From NCBI GenBank assembly GCA_002433075.1, contig DJHM01000011.1, forward strand, positions 1-44,519: a DNA stretch of 44,519 nucleotides, in the 5' to 3' direction. Shown piece after piece: positions 16,828 through 25,756 of the stretch (its first letter is position 1; each line of letters opens with the position of its first letter). This DNA comes from Latescibacteria bacterium UBA6620. Lineage in GTDB: Bacteria > Latescibacterota > UBA2968. The position numbers were made by a program, and so were the translations under genes. A model generated the notes under the pieces. That model did not search any database. It saw only the letters and a list, made by a program, of their open reading frames with translations, and was not told the origin of the DNA.

Positions 16828-17868
16828 CTATTCGATGTCAACACGACGACCGTTCGACAAGAGCCCGGCCTCGTAGACCTTCATCACAGACAGGGCGAAC
16901 TCAAGCGACCCGAGCTGCGCCGATTGTCCCTCGAGCGCACAGTCACAGAAGTGACGCATCTCGTCGTAGAACCCTTGCGTGAACAGGGCTTTGTTTTCGA
17001 GCGTCCCCAACGTGTCCGTAGGCCCCCACACGACAGCCCCCGTGTCCGTACCCGAGGGGGCATAATTGGTCGTTTTTGAATATTCGAACGGGATCCCCCG
17101 CTGGAGAGTCACCCGAATATCGTGATCGATGGCGATGTGGCTCTTTCCCCAGAACCCGTAACGTTCGACAGTCTTCTTCCCGCGCGCGGAAACGAGGTTG
17201 AACGTGCCGATGGCCCCACTCGAGAACTCCAGTACACACACGCCCGAGCCTTCCGGGTTCCGATGCATCGTCACGGCAGCCACGTCCCCACCCACAGCCA
17301 GCATCAGGGACAGCGGGTGACAGCCATTCTTCAGCCAGTTGGGCGCCTGGCGATCCGCGAGCACCGTCGCCCCATCCTCGGGAATCGTCATCGAATACTC
17401 GGCAGACATCCCCTGGAGGGGCCCGATCTCGTCCGTTGCGAGCAGTTCGATCACCTTTCGCGTCGCCGGCATAAAGGCCTTCTTGAACCCCACCACCGCT
17501 ACACGGTCTCCGCGATGGTCGATCATCGTCTCGACCTCGGAGGCCCTGACCGCAGGCGGCTTCTCCATCCACACGTGCAGCCCGGCATTCAGGGCTTCGC
17601 ACGCGAGTTCGGGGTGTGCCTCGGGCGACACGCACAGGAAAACCGCGTCCAGATCCTCCTCCCGGTACATTGCTTCCGTGCTGTCGTAGCAAGATTGAAC
17701 GCCGAACTCCGGAGCGGTCCGCTCTGCCAGATCGATCTTCGCATCACAGATCGAGATCACCTCCACCGGGAGGTAGTGCATCGTCGGCAGAACGTTTCGG
17801 TACCCGTGGGAACCCACTCCGACCAGGCCGACCCTCAGCCGCTTGTCGAATTCCCGCTGATAGCTCAC
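16828..17868 (-). CDS. Gfo/Idh/MocA-family oxidoreductase
   Basis: A 346-residue NAD(P)-dependent dehydrogenase. The N-terminal Rossmann fold has LRVGLVGVGSHGYRN (residues 11-25), and the family signature EKPPA (Glu102-Lys103-Pro104) is present; the rest forms the alpha/beta substrate domain. Such enzymes oxidise sugars, inositols or related polyols. The GTG start at 17868 overlaps the TGA of the isomerase-like gene by 4 bases (GTGA), the usual pairing of Gfo/Idh and xylose-isomerase-like genes in sugar catabolic clusters. Confidence 0.88.
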   Translation of the reverse strand: MSYQREFDKRLRVGLVGVGSHGYRNVLPTMHYLPVEVISICDAKIDLAERTAPEFGVQSCYDSTEAMYREEDLDAVFLCVSPEAHPELACEALNAGLHVWMEKPPAVRASEVETMIDHRGDRVAVVGFKKAFMPATRKVIELLATDEIGPLQGMSAEYSMTIPEDGATVLADRQAPNWLKNGCHPLSLMLAVGGDVAAVTMHRNPEGSGVCVLEFSSGAIGTFNLVSARGKKTVERYGFWGKSHIAIDHDIRVTLQRGIPFEYSKTTNYAPSGTDTGAVVWGPTDTLGTLENKALFTQGFYDEMRHFCDCALEGQSAQLGSLEFALSVMKVYEAGLLSNGRRVDIE

Positions 17869-18740
17869 TGTCCGACCTCATCGATCAATTGCCGAACGTA
17901 GGCCAGGTCTCGCTCGGTCACATCCGTGTAATCGTAGTCGGCCTTCCGCTCCCCGTGCGATCCATTCAGACAGATCACGGGGCTGACACCATCGGCGATG
18001 ACCTGCGACGTAATCTCCCTGACGGGCCAGGCTGCATCTTCAAGTCCCGAGCGCCACTTCAGTTCGGTCGCGCCCCGTTCAGTCATCCCACCCTTCACGT
18101 GATAGTATGCAAGATGCGGTTTGAGCTGCCCGTAGACCTCGAGGGAGGGGAAGGTGCCCATCTGCCACAGGTTCTGCACATCCCAGGTCAGGTTGACCGC
18201 ATCCCCGCAGTCCAGGAGGTCGAACAGGCTGAGGATTTCTTCCGGCGTCGACCAGATGCAGTCGTGGCATTCATTTTCGATCGTCACCCCGAAGCCGGCC
18301 GCGGCCAGCATCTCGACCGCCGTCCGATACTGTTCGATCAGCCAGGGATGCTCCGATCGCAGGTATAAAATTGCATTCGAGGTTGCCTCTCGATGGTCAG
18401 TCTTCGCGGCCAAGAGTCGAACGAGGTCCGGTTTCAGTTCTCGCGCAACCGCGATCGTGCGATCGATCGTACCGAGGTGCTGATTCCGGAAAACCTCCTC
18501 GCCCATCTCGACGTTTTCATCGAACAGGGTCGTCGACACACAATAGATGGACAGATTTCGGTCCGCTGCCATCTCTGCCACTCGGCCCGCCTCTTGATCC
18601 GTAAGATCTGTGACGCTCTTGTCGAAAATACCATTCTTGAGATCCAGGTGGCTTAGTCCCCACGCAACGTGCTGGTCGAGAGCCTTTCCCAGATCGCGGT
18701 CGGCCATCGTATTGAGCATCGTAATGGATGTTCTTGACAT
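17865..18740 (-). CDS. Xylose isomerase-like TIM-barrel protein
   Basis: About 291 residues, of the sugar phosphate isomerase/epimerase (AP endonuclease 2-like) superfamily. Metal-site patterns include the Glu/His-bearing TIENECHDCIWS, LTWDVQNLW, YYHVKGGM and a strand-initial Asp-Leu-Lys (SHLDLKNG). It probably isomerises or epimerises a sugar derivative together with the overlapping Gfo/Idh partner. I chose the ATG at 18740 because GGAAG precedes it and the frame upstream to 18890 overlaps the sulfatase gene and has no family-like sequence. Confidence 0.82.
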   Translation of the reverse strand: MSRTSITMLNTMADRDLGKALDQHVAWGLSHLDLKNGIFDKSVTDLTDQEAGRVAEMAADRNLSIYCVSTTLFDENVEMGEEVFRNQHLGTIDRTIAVARELKPDLVRLLAAKTDHREATSNAILYLRSEHPWLIEQYRTAVEMLAAAGFGVTIENECHDCIWSTPEEILSLFDLLDCGDAVNLTWDVQNLWQMGTFPSLEVYGQLKPHLAYYHVKGGMTERGATELKWRSGLEDAAWPVREITSQVIADGVSPVICLNGSHGERKADYDYTDVTERDLAYVRQLIDEVGQ

Positions 18741-18810
18741 CTTACTTCCCATAGAAGAGGCGAATCGAAAGTCGTGCGCCGAACGCAATTGGAGATGCGA
18801 AGGGCCGCCG

Positions 18811-20325
18811 TCAGCCTCGAAGGACATTTTCGGGTCGATCCGGGAACCCCGTGATCCCCCGCGATTGATCGAACTGGTAGATTCGTCCACGGTCTCGTGC
18901 TTCGAACGGAAATGCTCTCAGTCCGTTGTCGTCGAGCGCGTCCCTCGCTTCCGGCGGCTCGCACGCAATCGCGGCGATCTTCCTGAATTCGTCCGTGGCT
19001 TCAGGCTCTGAGGTCACAGTATTCTGCAGTTCAGCAGGGTCGGTCGCCAAGTTGAAAAGCTGTTCACGCCCTCCGTTGGCGATGAAGATGTATTTCCAAT
19101 CGCCCTTGCGAACCATCACTTTGAACTGTGGCGATCCCGGCGCGCCATACATCCCCACCACCGTTTCTCTGGGCGCCCCATCCCCGACTACCGCGCCGAG
19201 CACGTCCTCTCCGTCGCGGAGATCCGGTTCTCCCGCGGCACGTGTGGCGATCCCGAACAGGTCCGTCAGACAGACCAGATCCTCTACTCGGGTTTCGGAC
19301 GGAAGCGATTCCGGCCAACTCACCAGAAACGGGACGTGACAGGACCCGTCGAAAAAGCTCTCCTTCTGCCAGGCCCTATGGTCGCCCAGATGATCCCCGT
19401 GATCGGAGAAGAAACAGATCAACGTGTTCGCCGCATCGTGTCGAGCCTCCACTGCATCCAGAATGCGTCCCAGGCAGGCATCGATGTAAGAAATTTCACC
19501 GTAGTAACGGGCCTTCAGTACACGCGCGTGCGAGTCGGTAATGTCGTCGGCCCAGACGATCCGATTCATATACGGAATCTGTTCGTCGGCGTGATCGTTC
19601 CCGACATCTCCGTAGAAGGGATCCGGCATCCGGTCTGGATCGTACATCCGGTTGAAGGGCACAGGTGGAGCGAACGGTGGATGAGGGCCTATGAATGACA
19701 CGAACCCGAAGAACGGCCTGTCATCTACAACACCCAGTTGCTCGATCGCCCGATCGGCCGCCCAGGCCTCGACCGTCGCTTCGGGCCGCAACGGACTAAC
19801 CTGCGGCATATAGTACATCTCGGTACGTTCGCCCTGAAGCGCCTCGACGTAATCGTAGTAAGGATGTTCCCTGGCGATCCAGGATGCGTATGCATCTCCT
19901 GCTCGCTGTTCGGGTGATCTATAAAGTTCTTCGCTGTGCAAGTGAACATCGTAGCCGATGTCCTCGTCCCAGGGTCCGGTATGGAACTTCCCTACTCCAA
20001 ACGTCCGGTATCCCATTCTCTGCATCATCTGCGCGAGGTAGGGCCCGCATCGCCCCGTCATCGTTTCCGCCTGGCCAGGGACGGGCGCAGTCGCTCCGTT
20101 CGAAAAACGACGCGTCCTCGCCGGCTCGCAACCCGTCCGCACCGTGTACCGGGCGGCCACGCACACCGGACAGGTCGAGTAACCGCGCGTGAAGGAGAGA
20201 CCCCGTGCGACCAGCCGATCGATGTTCGGTGTATAGATATGCGGATTCCCAAGCGACGCGATCGTGTCGAATCGCTGCTGGTCGGTCATCACAAAGAGAA
20301 CGTTGGGTTTGCTCATATCTGACAC
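18811..20325 (-). CDS. Sulfatase (Cys signature CVAAR)
   Basis: A 504-residue formylglycine-dependent sulfatase. MTDQQRFDTIASLG supplies the first metal ligands, and the signature is CPVCVAARYTVRTG, where Cys55-x-Ala-x-Arg59 uses the permitted Ala instead of Pro. FFSDHGDHLGDHR and KESFFDGSCHVPFLV are the usual later metal and substrate blocks. No signal peptide is evident. GTG at 20325 and ATG at 20316 are both possible starts; neither has a clear ribosome-binding site, and an 8-base word is repeated directly before them. It differs from the other two sulfatases here and probably has another substrate position. Confidence 0.88.
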   Translation of the reverse strand: MSDMSKPNVLFVMTDQQRFDTIASLGNPHIYTPNIDRLVARGLSFTRGYSTCPVCVAARYTVRTGCEPARTRRFSNGATAPVPGQAETMTGRCGPYLAQMMQRMGYRTFGVGKFHTGPWDEDIGYDVHLHSEELYRSPEQRAGDAYASWIAREHPYYDYVEALQGERTEMYYMPQVSPLRPEATVEAWAADRAIEQLGVVDDRPFFGFVSFIGPHPPFAPPVPFNRMYDPDRMPDPFYGDVGNDHADEQIPYMNRIVWADDITDSHARVLKARYYGEISYIDACLGRILDAVEARHDAANTLICFFSDHGDHLGDHRAWQKESFFDGSCHVPFLVSWPESLPSETRVEDLVCLTDLFGIATRAAGEPDLRDGEDVLGAVVGDGAPRETVVGMYGAPGSPQFKVMVRKGDWKYIFIANGGREQLFNLATDPAELQNTVTSEPEATDEFRKIAAIACEPPEARDALDDNGLRAFPFEARDRGRIYQFDQSRGITGFPDRPENVLRG

Positions 20326-20341
20326 GATGTTGAGATGTTGA
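20326..20341. repeat. Tandem 8-bp repeat GATGTTGA
   Basis: GATGTTGA occurs at 20326-20333 and again at 20334-20341, directly upstream of the sulfatase start codon. It belongs to the class of iterated short words found before several genes in this window. Confidence 0.5.
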
Positions 20342-20381
20342 TGAGGTCCTGTGATTTATGAGCTTCGCGGCCGGGGAGCCT

Positions 20382-20560
20382 GCCCTGAGCGAAGCCGAAG
20401 GGCAGTTCCTACCCTGGTAGTACCTGTCGACAATTGCAGACCGCAGGCCCTGCCCGCCTCTCCGTAACTTTTCGCCGAAGGCCCACCCGCCGCTGCCGCA
20501 GGCTCCGGCCTTCGCTGAAGCTACGACCCGGCGGGCCGCCCACCGTCCACCGCCCACGGC
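20382..20560. repeat. REP-like intergenic region with CGAAG/CTTCG words
   Basis: The 237-base gap between two sulfatase genes is the longest non-coding stretch here. It contains GCCCT...AGGGC around GAGCGAAGCCGA (20382-20403), TTCGCCGAAGG (20471-20481), CTTCGCTGAAG (20510-20520) and a GC-rich CCACCG-type tract (20540-20560). All share small inverted CTTC/GAAG units. I see no open frame of gene-like composition and no tRNA. It may be a REP-type repeat cluster and could separate transcription units. Confidence 0.45.
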
Positions 20561-20562
20561 TC

Positions 20563-21972
20563 CTAAGCCGTCCCCCAATCCTTCCATTTCTCCGGGTCCG
20601 CCCAGCGTTGCCTCACATCGATAAAACCCCGTGAGCCTCGTCTGCCGTACTCGAAAGGATCGCCCGTCCCTTCCATCCAACGATGAAGTCGGGCTTCCAT
20701 TTCCTCCACCACGGGTCTTGCCTCGACCGAATCGAACAGGTTGTCCATCTCCAGAGGGTCTTCCTGCCGATCGAACAGCCACGGACCGCGTTCGTTGTCG
20801 TACCAGCGGGAATATGTGTAGCGCTCCGTTCGGACGGCTCGCCATCGACCGACCCACCCGTATCGGTTCGGCCAGCCGTTGGCCATATTCATCAGATACG
20901 CGGAGGTACTTCCGCCCGGCGCTTGCTCAGGATCCTCGGGGGGGGGCTCTCCACGCCAGACACTCGAGACATCCCGGCCCTGCAGACCCTCGGGTTGTGA
21001 AACCCCGCACGCCCCGAGGAGGCTCGGGACGAGATCAATTGCACCCATAAACGCGTTCGATCTCGTGCCCGGTGAAATATGGCCCGGCCATCGAATCACG
21101 AAGGGTACGTGGGCCGACTCTTCGTACGGCGTGGACTTCGACGCCCGCATAGAGTGGTGCAGCCAGCTGTCATTGGGTTTGCCGTAGCCGTGGCTTGACA
21201 GATGGTCCCCGTGATCAGACGTGTAGCAGACGATCGTATCCTCAGCCACACCCAGACGGTCGAGGGCGTCGAGAAGTCGCCCCATCTGGGCATCCAGTCC
21301 CGTGCAGCATCCATAGTAGTCCGCAATTTCTCTACGGGCGAAGTCGGCCATCTGTTCAGGCACGTTGCCCGGCAGATCGACGGTAGCCGGGTCGTAGATT
21401 CCATACTGCTCTGGATATTGGGGGTAGGGCCAGTGAGGGGGACGCCACGAGACGAACAGGGCGAAGGGATCGTCCGGATGGTCGTCCACGTGCTGGTCGA
21501 GGAACCGAATCGCAAGGTCCGTCTCAACCTCGGGGCCCCAGCCTTCGTAACCCTTCGGGCCTGCCTCGTTCTCGAAATAGGACGGGTCGAAGTACCCGCC
21601 TCCCAGTCGCAGGGCAGCAAGGTAGTCGAGACCGTACCGATCCTCTTCAGGGTAGGGTCCGACACCCAGATGCCACGTCCCGATGTGGCCTGTGTGGTAT
21701 CCGTTCTCGCTCAGCCTGCCTGGCAGAGTCGGGATATCGCGACGAGGCTCGTACTCATTGTCGATCACACCGTTCCGCCATCCATATCGACCGGTCAACA
21801 GGATCGCCCGATACGGCGAACAGAGCGGGTGATTCGAGAAGAAATTGTCACAGACCATTCCGTCGCTCGCCATACGGTCGAGAACGGGTGTCTGAACGAC
21901 GGGATTTCCGTTGGAGCCGAGGGCGCTGTAGCGCTGCTGGTCGGAGAAAACGAACAGGAGATTGGGTGGCAT
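20563..21972 (-). CDS. Sulfatase (Cys signature CSPYR)
   Basis: About 469 residues from the ATG at 21972. The frame is open further upstream, but that part is Arg/Gly-rich, overlaps the EamA gene and is not family-like. LLFVFSDQQRYSALG gives the first metal ligands; the signature is PLCSPYRAILLTGRY (Cys51 to be converted to formylglycine); YTSDHGDHLSSHG is the second metal block. It resembles choline-sulfatase/iduronate-sulfatase-like enzymes. No signal peptide is seen. It lies 32 bases after the EamA gene and before the repeat-rich gap. Confidence 0.88.
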   Translation of the reverse strand: MPPNLLFVFSDQQRYSALGSNGNPVVQTPVLDRMASDGMVCDNFFSNHPLCSPYRAILLTGRYGWRNGVIDNEYEPRRDIPTLPGRLSENGYHTGHIGTWHLGVGPYPEEDRYGLDYLAALRLGGGYFDPSYFENEAGPKGYEGWGPEVETDLAIRFLDQHVDDHPDDPFALFVSWRPPHWPYPQYPEQYGIYDPATVDLPGNVPEQMADFARREIADYYGCCTGLDAQMGRLLDALDRLGVAEDTIVCYTSDHGDHLSSHGYGKPNDSWLHHSMRASKSTPYEESAHVPFVIRWPGHISPGTRSNAFMGAIDLVPSLLGACGVSQPEGLQGRDVSSVWRGEPPPEDPEQAPGGSTSAYLMNMANGWPNRYGWVGRWRAVRTERYTYSRWYDNERGPWLFDRQEDPLEMDNLFDSVEARPVVEEMEARLHRWMEGTGDPFEYGRRGSRGFIDVRQRWADPEKWKDWGTA

Positions 21973-22004
21973 TGGGGTTACAATCGTAATGAACAGGATC
22001 GTCG

Positions 22005-22910
22005 TCAGGCCCGAAGGAGCAGAACCAGGATTCCGGCCACGACCAAGATAACGCCTATCAGCTCTGTTGGCTTGACCTTCTCTCGGAAGAACACGAGGGA
22101 ACTGAGGAACGCGAAGATCAGCTCGACCTGCCCCAGGGCCCGTACGTGCGCGGCGTTCCGAATCGTCATCGCCGTGAACCACCCCACGGAGGCCATCATC
22201 CCGGCAAGCCCCACCACACCCGCCACTTTCCACGACCGTAGAACGGCCGTCATCTGCCCCGGTTCGGCAAATGAGAGATAGATGCCCATCCCGATCGCCT
22301 GAAGGACCAGGACGACGCAGAGCGTGCAGACCGCCGAAACAACGAACCCGGCACCCAGAGACAGATTGGCCGCACGATAGGAGACGGCAGCCACCCCGAA
22401 GGCCGCGCCACAGGCCAGCCCGATCAGGGCCGTCTTCTGTAAGAGGGTAGTCAGCAGATCCTTGATGGCCACGTCCTGGTGTACGGCGGCGAGAAGGATT
22501 ACCCCCACCAGGCTCACGACAATGGCCGTCAGGGGCCCCATCGTGATCGGGTCCGACAGGACCAGGATGCCAACCACAGCGGCCTGGATCGTTTCGGTTT
22601 TCGAGAACGCTGTCCCCACGACGAAGTTGCGGAACGAAAAAAGATGTATCAGGAGGGCGGTTCCCACGATCTGCGTCACCCCGCCGAGCGCGGCGAAGGC
22701 AAGGAAGCGGAGGTTCGGAGCGGGTAACTCCAGCCCTATCCAGGACTCCAGACCCACGACGTAGATCAGAGCGAAAGGAACTGCGTAGAAGAACCGAACG
22801 TAGGTGGCGGCGAGGGTGCTCAGCGTTCCCTTCAGATGCTTCTGAAGCGAGGACCGAATGTTCTGGAAGAGGGCAGCCGCAACCGTGATCGGGACCCAGA
22901 GTTCGAACAT
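22005..22910 (-). CDS. EamA/DMT-superfamily transporter
   Basis: A 301-residue inner-membrane protein with ten predicted hydrophobic helices in two similar halves, as in EamA permeases. The second half ends with LGQVELIFAFLSSLVFFREKVKPTELIGVILVVAGI, the classic EamA C-terminal pattern. Family members mostly export amino acids, nucleobases or other metabolites. In this cluster it might export a by-product or move the substrate; the direction cannot be judged from sequence. It is 25 bases after the PmoA-like gene. Confidence 0.88.
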   Translation of the reverse strand: MFELWVPITVAAALFQNIRSSLQKHLKGTLSTLAATYVRFFYAVPFALIYVVGLESWIGLELPAPNLRFLAFAALGGVTQIVGTALLIHLFSFRNFVVGTAFSKTETIQAAVVGILVLSDPITMGPLTAIVVSLVGVILLAAVHQDVAIKDLLTTLLQKTALIGLACGAAFGVAAVSYRAANLSLGAGFVVSAVCTLCVVLVLQAIGMGIYLSFAEPGQMTAVLRSWKVAGVVGLAGMMASVGWFTAMTIRNAAHVRALGQVELIFAFLSSLVFFREKVKPTELIGVILVVAGILVLLLRA

Positions 22911-22935
22911 TCCGATTGTGTGTTCCGGGTCCAGA

Positions 22936-23763
22936 TCAGAGATCGGCGTAAGCGAGCCACAGCATCTGGATCTCGTCCGGCGCGAGCGATCCCGTGTGAA
23001 GCACCATTCGATACCGGTGTCTCAACGTCTCACCCGCCGACAGATCAATCGCTCCGGGAATGCACGGGGCCGGGTTGATTCCCCGCTGTCCGTCCACGCG
23101 CCAGCGCGCGGGGTGGCGTGGGTTCTCCGGATGGTCGAGGAAAGCGATCCCTGCCGTGACGTCGCCCCGGTTGACCGGCATCGTAAGATCGACCCATCGT
23201 GCCGGTTGCTGCTCCGTGTCGTCCTCCTCCTGCCCCTCCGAGTTGATCACACGTGCTGTCCGGTCGCTGCGATACGGCATTCGGACGAAAAACCCTCCGT
23301 AGGCGCCCTGCTCGATGTGGACGTCCGGAATCGCCGTCGTCGACCAATCGAGATCCAGGAACAGGACATCGTCTGATGCGGTCAAGGACCACACCTGCGT
23401 TTCCGAAAGCAGCTCGGTGTGGTCTTCGTGGCGCCACAGCGCATCAATCGACCATCGAGGCGGGTCGCCTGCCAGGATCCGCGGCGCTTCAGGTTCGATC
23501 GTCCCGATAACCCCAGACCGCTGACCCGGATCGAACCAGAAATCGCAGCCGTTCACACCGTGGTAACCCGTCTGCACGCCGTGTTGCCAGGGATGATGCC
23601 AGGGACTGTCCTCGGTCAGGCACGCCTGCCCATCGGGTCCACGCAAAGGATGAATGTAGGGACGCAACCCGAGTCGGGCGTTGTGTTGGAGGACATTAAG
23701 GCCCGACTCGGATTCGTCGATGAACAGACTGCGATTCTTGGCGCTCACACCCCATCGTGCCAC
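22936..23763 (-). CDS. PmoA-like protein (DUF6807 family)
   Basis: A 275-residue all-beta protein of the PmoA-like family often found beside Gfo/Idh and sugar-isomerase genes. The diagnostic N-terminal block is RPYIHPLRGPDGQACLTED followed by WHHPWQHGV; GGFFVRMPYR and a late IAFLDHPENPRHPARW are also typical. Despite the family name there is no evidence for a role in methane oxidation. Its biochemical role is unknown; a carbohydrate-related role is inferred from context. The start is GTG at 23763 with AGGAG 8 bases upstream. Confidence 0.8.
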   Translation of the reverse strand: MARWGVSAKNRSLFIDESESGLNVLQHNARLGLRPYIHPLRGPDGQACLTEDSPWHHPWQHGVQTGYHGVNGCDFWFDPGQRSGVIGTIEPEAPRILAGDPPRWSIDALWRHEDHTELLSETQVWSLTASDDVLFLDLDWSTTAIPDVHIEQGAYGGFFVRMPYRSDRTARVINSEGQEEDDTEQQPARWVDLTMPVNRGDVTAGIAFLDHPENPRHPARWRVDGQRGINPAPCIPGAIDLSAGETLRHRYRMVLHTGSLAPDEIQMLWLAYADL

Positions 23764-23787
23764 TGTGGTTTCTCCTCGGTTCGAATC

Positions 23788-25707
23788 CTATTTCTTCGAT
23801 TTAACGAAAATCTGCTCGTGGAACAGCGGCCGACTCCAACCCCGATAGGCGTTGTCGGTCGCCTTGTTCTCCGGCACGTTGCCCAGCCTGGTGTTCGCAC
23901 CCCACACCTGGTAGGCGAACCCGGCAATCAGGATCGGAACGTTCTCGGTGTGCAGATCCCGGATCCTTGTCATATACCCGTGGACGGCCGACGTGTCGAT
24001 TGTCGTCAGAATCCCGTCGATCATCCGTGTCGCCTCCGCCAGCCACTCCGGACCTTCCCTGTAGGCCATCCGGTGCCAAGTCGGAAAGTGAGGCCCAGTC
24101 GTTCCCCAGGCGTACATATTGACCGACGCGTCCTCCTGGTACTGTTCGGTCCACAGAATCTCGAATTCGCCCCTAGCTCTCCGCTGATGGGTCATATTCG
24201 GCAGGATCACGTTCAGATGCACCTGAATTCCAATCCCCGCCCAGTATTCTGCGGCCAGCTGACAGACGTCCGTCCCGTGTCCTCCAGGTGGCACGTCGAT
24301 CATCATCGTGAACGGAGACCCATCGTCCAGTTCCCGGACGCCGTCCCCGTCCGAGTCCACGTAACCAGCCTCGTTCAGGATTTTTCGGGCAAGGTCGGGG
24401 TCGTGAGCCGAGTACTTCCTCTTGAGGGGTTCCTCGTAATAGCGGCTGCCCGGACCGAACGTGAACCCTGAAGGAATGAGCATCCCGTGATAGACGATCT
24501 CCGCGATCTCCTCCCGGTTCAGTGCGTGGGATAAGGCCACTCTCACCCGCTTGTCCCGAAACGCACGCCTGAGCTCAGGCCTAGGCGTATCCCAGTTCAG
24601 GCGGAATGCCGAGGCGGGCGTGGGTGTCGCGTAACGCAGGCTGTAGGTTCCCTTCGGTTCGTTCGCCCTCAGCGTTGGCAGCATACTGATTTGCGAGTAG
24701 CGCCCGAAAAGGTCGATCTCCCCGTTGATGAACTTCAAAAGGATGACCTGCCGATCCGGAATGATGTGGAACACCAGGCGGTCGGCATAGGGGAGCTGAT
24801 TCCCGGCCGAATCGACTTTGAAGTAGTAGGGATTCCGCTCGTAGACCACCCGTTGATCGTGCTCCCATTCGACGGGCACCCACGGTGACATTCTCGGAAT
24901 GCCGGGCGTGAGGATCCGCTTGGCGCGTGTCGTTACATCCCGCAGGGCCTCATACGTCGACTCCGGATTGTATCGGGGATGATACGGGGCGAAAATGTGC
25001 TTCGGCAGGCAGATATAGTCCTGACTGAGATTGTGAAGGATTCCGCCGAGCGGTTTGTGCGACCGAAAGCGAATCGTGCGATCGTCCACCTTTTCCATCT
25101 CGATCGGCTTGCCCTCGACCAGATACTGGGTCGGGAAAAGCGGACTCCGCCTGGCATCAGGGTCCACCCACATATCGTGATACCAGAAAAGGATGTCGTC
25201 GACCGTAAAAGGAGCGCCGTCCGACCATTTGAGCCCCTTTCGGAGCTTGAAGACCGCCGTCCTTCCCTCGTCTTCATAAGTGTGGCTCTCCGCCAGGTTG
25301 TAGAGAATCCGATAGGGCATCGGCCGTTCGTAGCCCATCAGGTTCTCGCTGAGCGTCTTGCTGATTCCCGAGACCTGGACGACTTCACCCGTCAGGGCCC
25401 GGTTCAGTGCCCCGCCGTACTCGCCGATTTCGTCCAGAGGAACCACAACCAGCGGGTTCTCCGGAAGACGCTCCGACACAGGAGGCAACAACCCGCGGGC
25501 CACCCGCTCGGACAGCATCGGGGCCTCCCCGAATCTTCGATGTTCCAGGATGGATGGATCGATCGTCAGAGGTGCGGACGTGGTCTGCGGAGAAGAGGAA
25601 GGTTTCGATGAGACGGATCTGGCAGAATCCTGCTCAATTTCGGGGTCGTCCGACAGACAGGCCGATGACCCGATGAGGAAGACGAACGCCCACCCTCGTC
25701 CGCGCAT
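23788..25707 (-). CDS. Peptide-type ABC transporter substrate-binding lipoprotein
   Basis: About 639 residues of the SBP_bac_5 (DppA/OppA) family. The N-terminus from ATG 25707 is a short signal with Cys17 after SSA, a plausible lipobox. Core motifs include FKLRKGLKWSDGAPFTVDDILFWYHDM, YERNPYYFKVD, RVRVALSHALNREEIAEIVYHG and HDPDLARKILNEAGY. It should bind an oligopeptide-like or amino-sugar ligand outside the membrane. No permease or ATPase genes lie next to it, so it would need partners elsewhere. A GTG at 25716 is better spaced from GGGA and is an alternative start; frame further upstream overlaps NUDIX. Confidence 0.88.
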   Translation of the reverse strand: MRGRGWAFVFLIGSSACLSDDPEIEQDSARSVSSKPSSSPQTTSAPLTIDPSILEHRRFGEAPMLSERVARGLLPPVSERLPENPLVVVPLDEIGEYGGALNRALTGEVVQVSGISKTLSENLMGYERPMPYRILYNLAESHTYEDEGRTAVFKLRKGLKWSDGAPFTVDDILFWYHDMWVDPDARRSPLFPTQYLVEGKPIEMEKVDDRTIRFRSHKPLGGILHNLSQDYICLPKHIFAPYHPRYNPESTYEALRDVTTRAKRILTPGIPRMSPWVPVEWEHDQRVVYERNPYYFKVDSAGNQLPYADRLVFHIIPDRQVILLKFINGEIDLFGRYSQISMLPTLRANEPKGTYSLRYATPTPASAFRLNWDTPRPELRRAFRDKRVRVALSHALNREEIAEIVYHGMLIPSGFTFGPGSRYYEEPLKRKYSAHDPDLARKILNEAGYVDSDGDGVRELDDGSPFTMMIDVPPGGHGTDVCQLAAEYWAGIGIQVHLNVILPNMTHQRRARGEFEILWTEQYQEDASVNMYAWGTTGPHFPTWHRMAYREGPEWLAEATRMIDGILTTIDTSAVHGYMTRIRDLHTENVPILIAGFAYQVWGANTRLGNVPENKATDNAYRGWSRPLFHEQIFVKSKK

Positions 25708-25756
25708 CGCGCGCACAAAGATCCCGCTGGTTCGTGAAGCTTCAGTGGACGTCACG

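Noticed and set aside
21973..22233. Upstream extension of the sulfatase frame
   Set aside because: Arg/Gly-rich sequence overlapping the EamA gene on the same strand; the sulfatase fold begins at MPPNLLFVFSDQQR.
23776..23786. GGTTCGAATCC, a tRNA T-loop-like motif
   Set aside because: No matching acceptor stem, D-arm or anticodon arm can be drawn around it on either strand, and the 5' side would lie inside the PmoA-like coding region.
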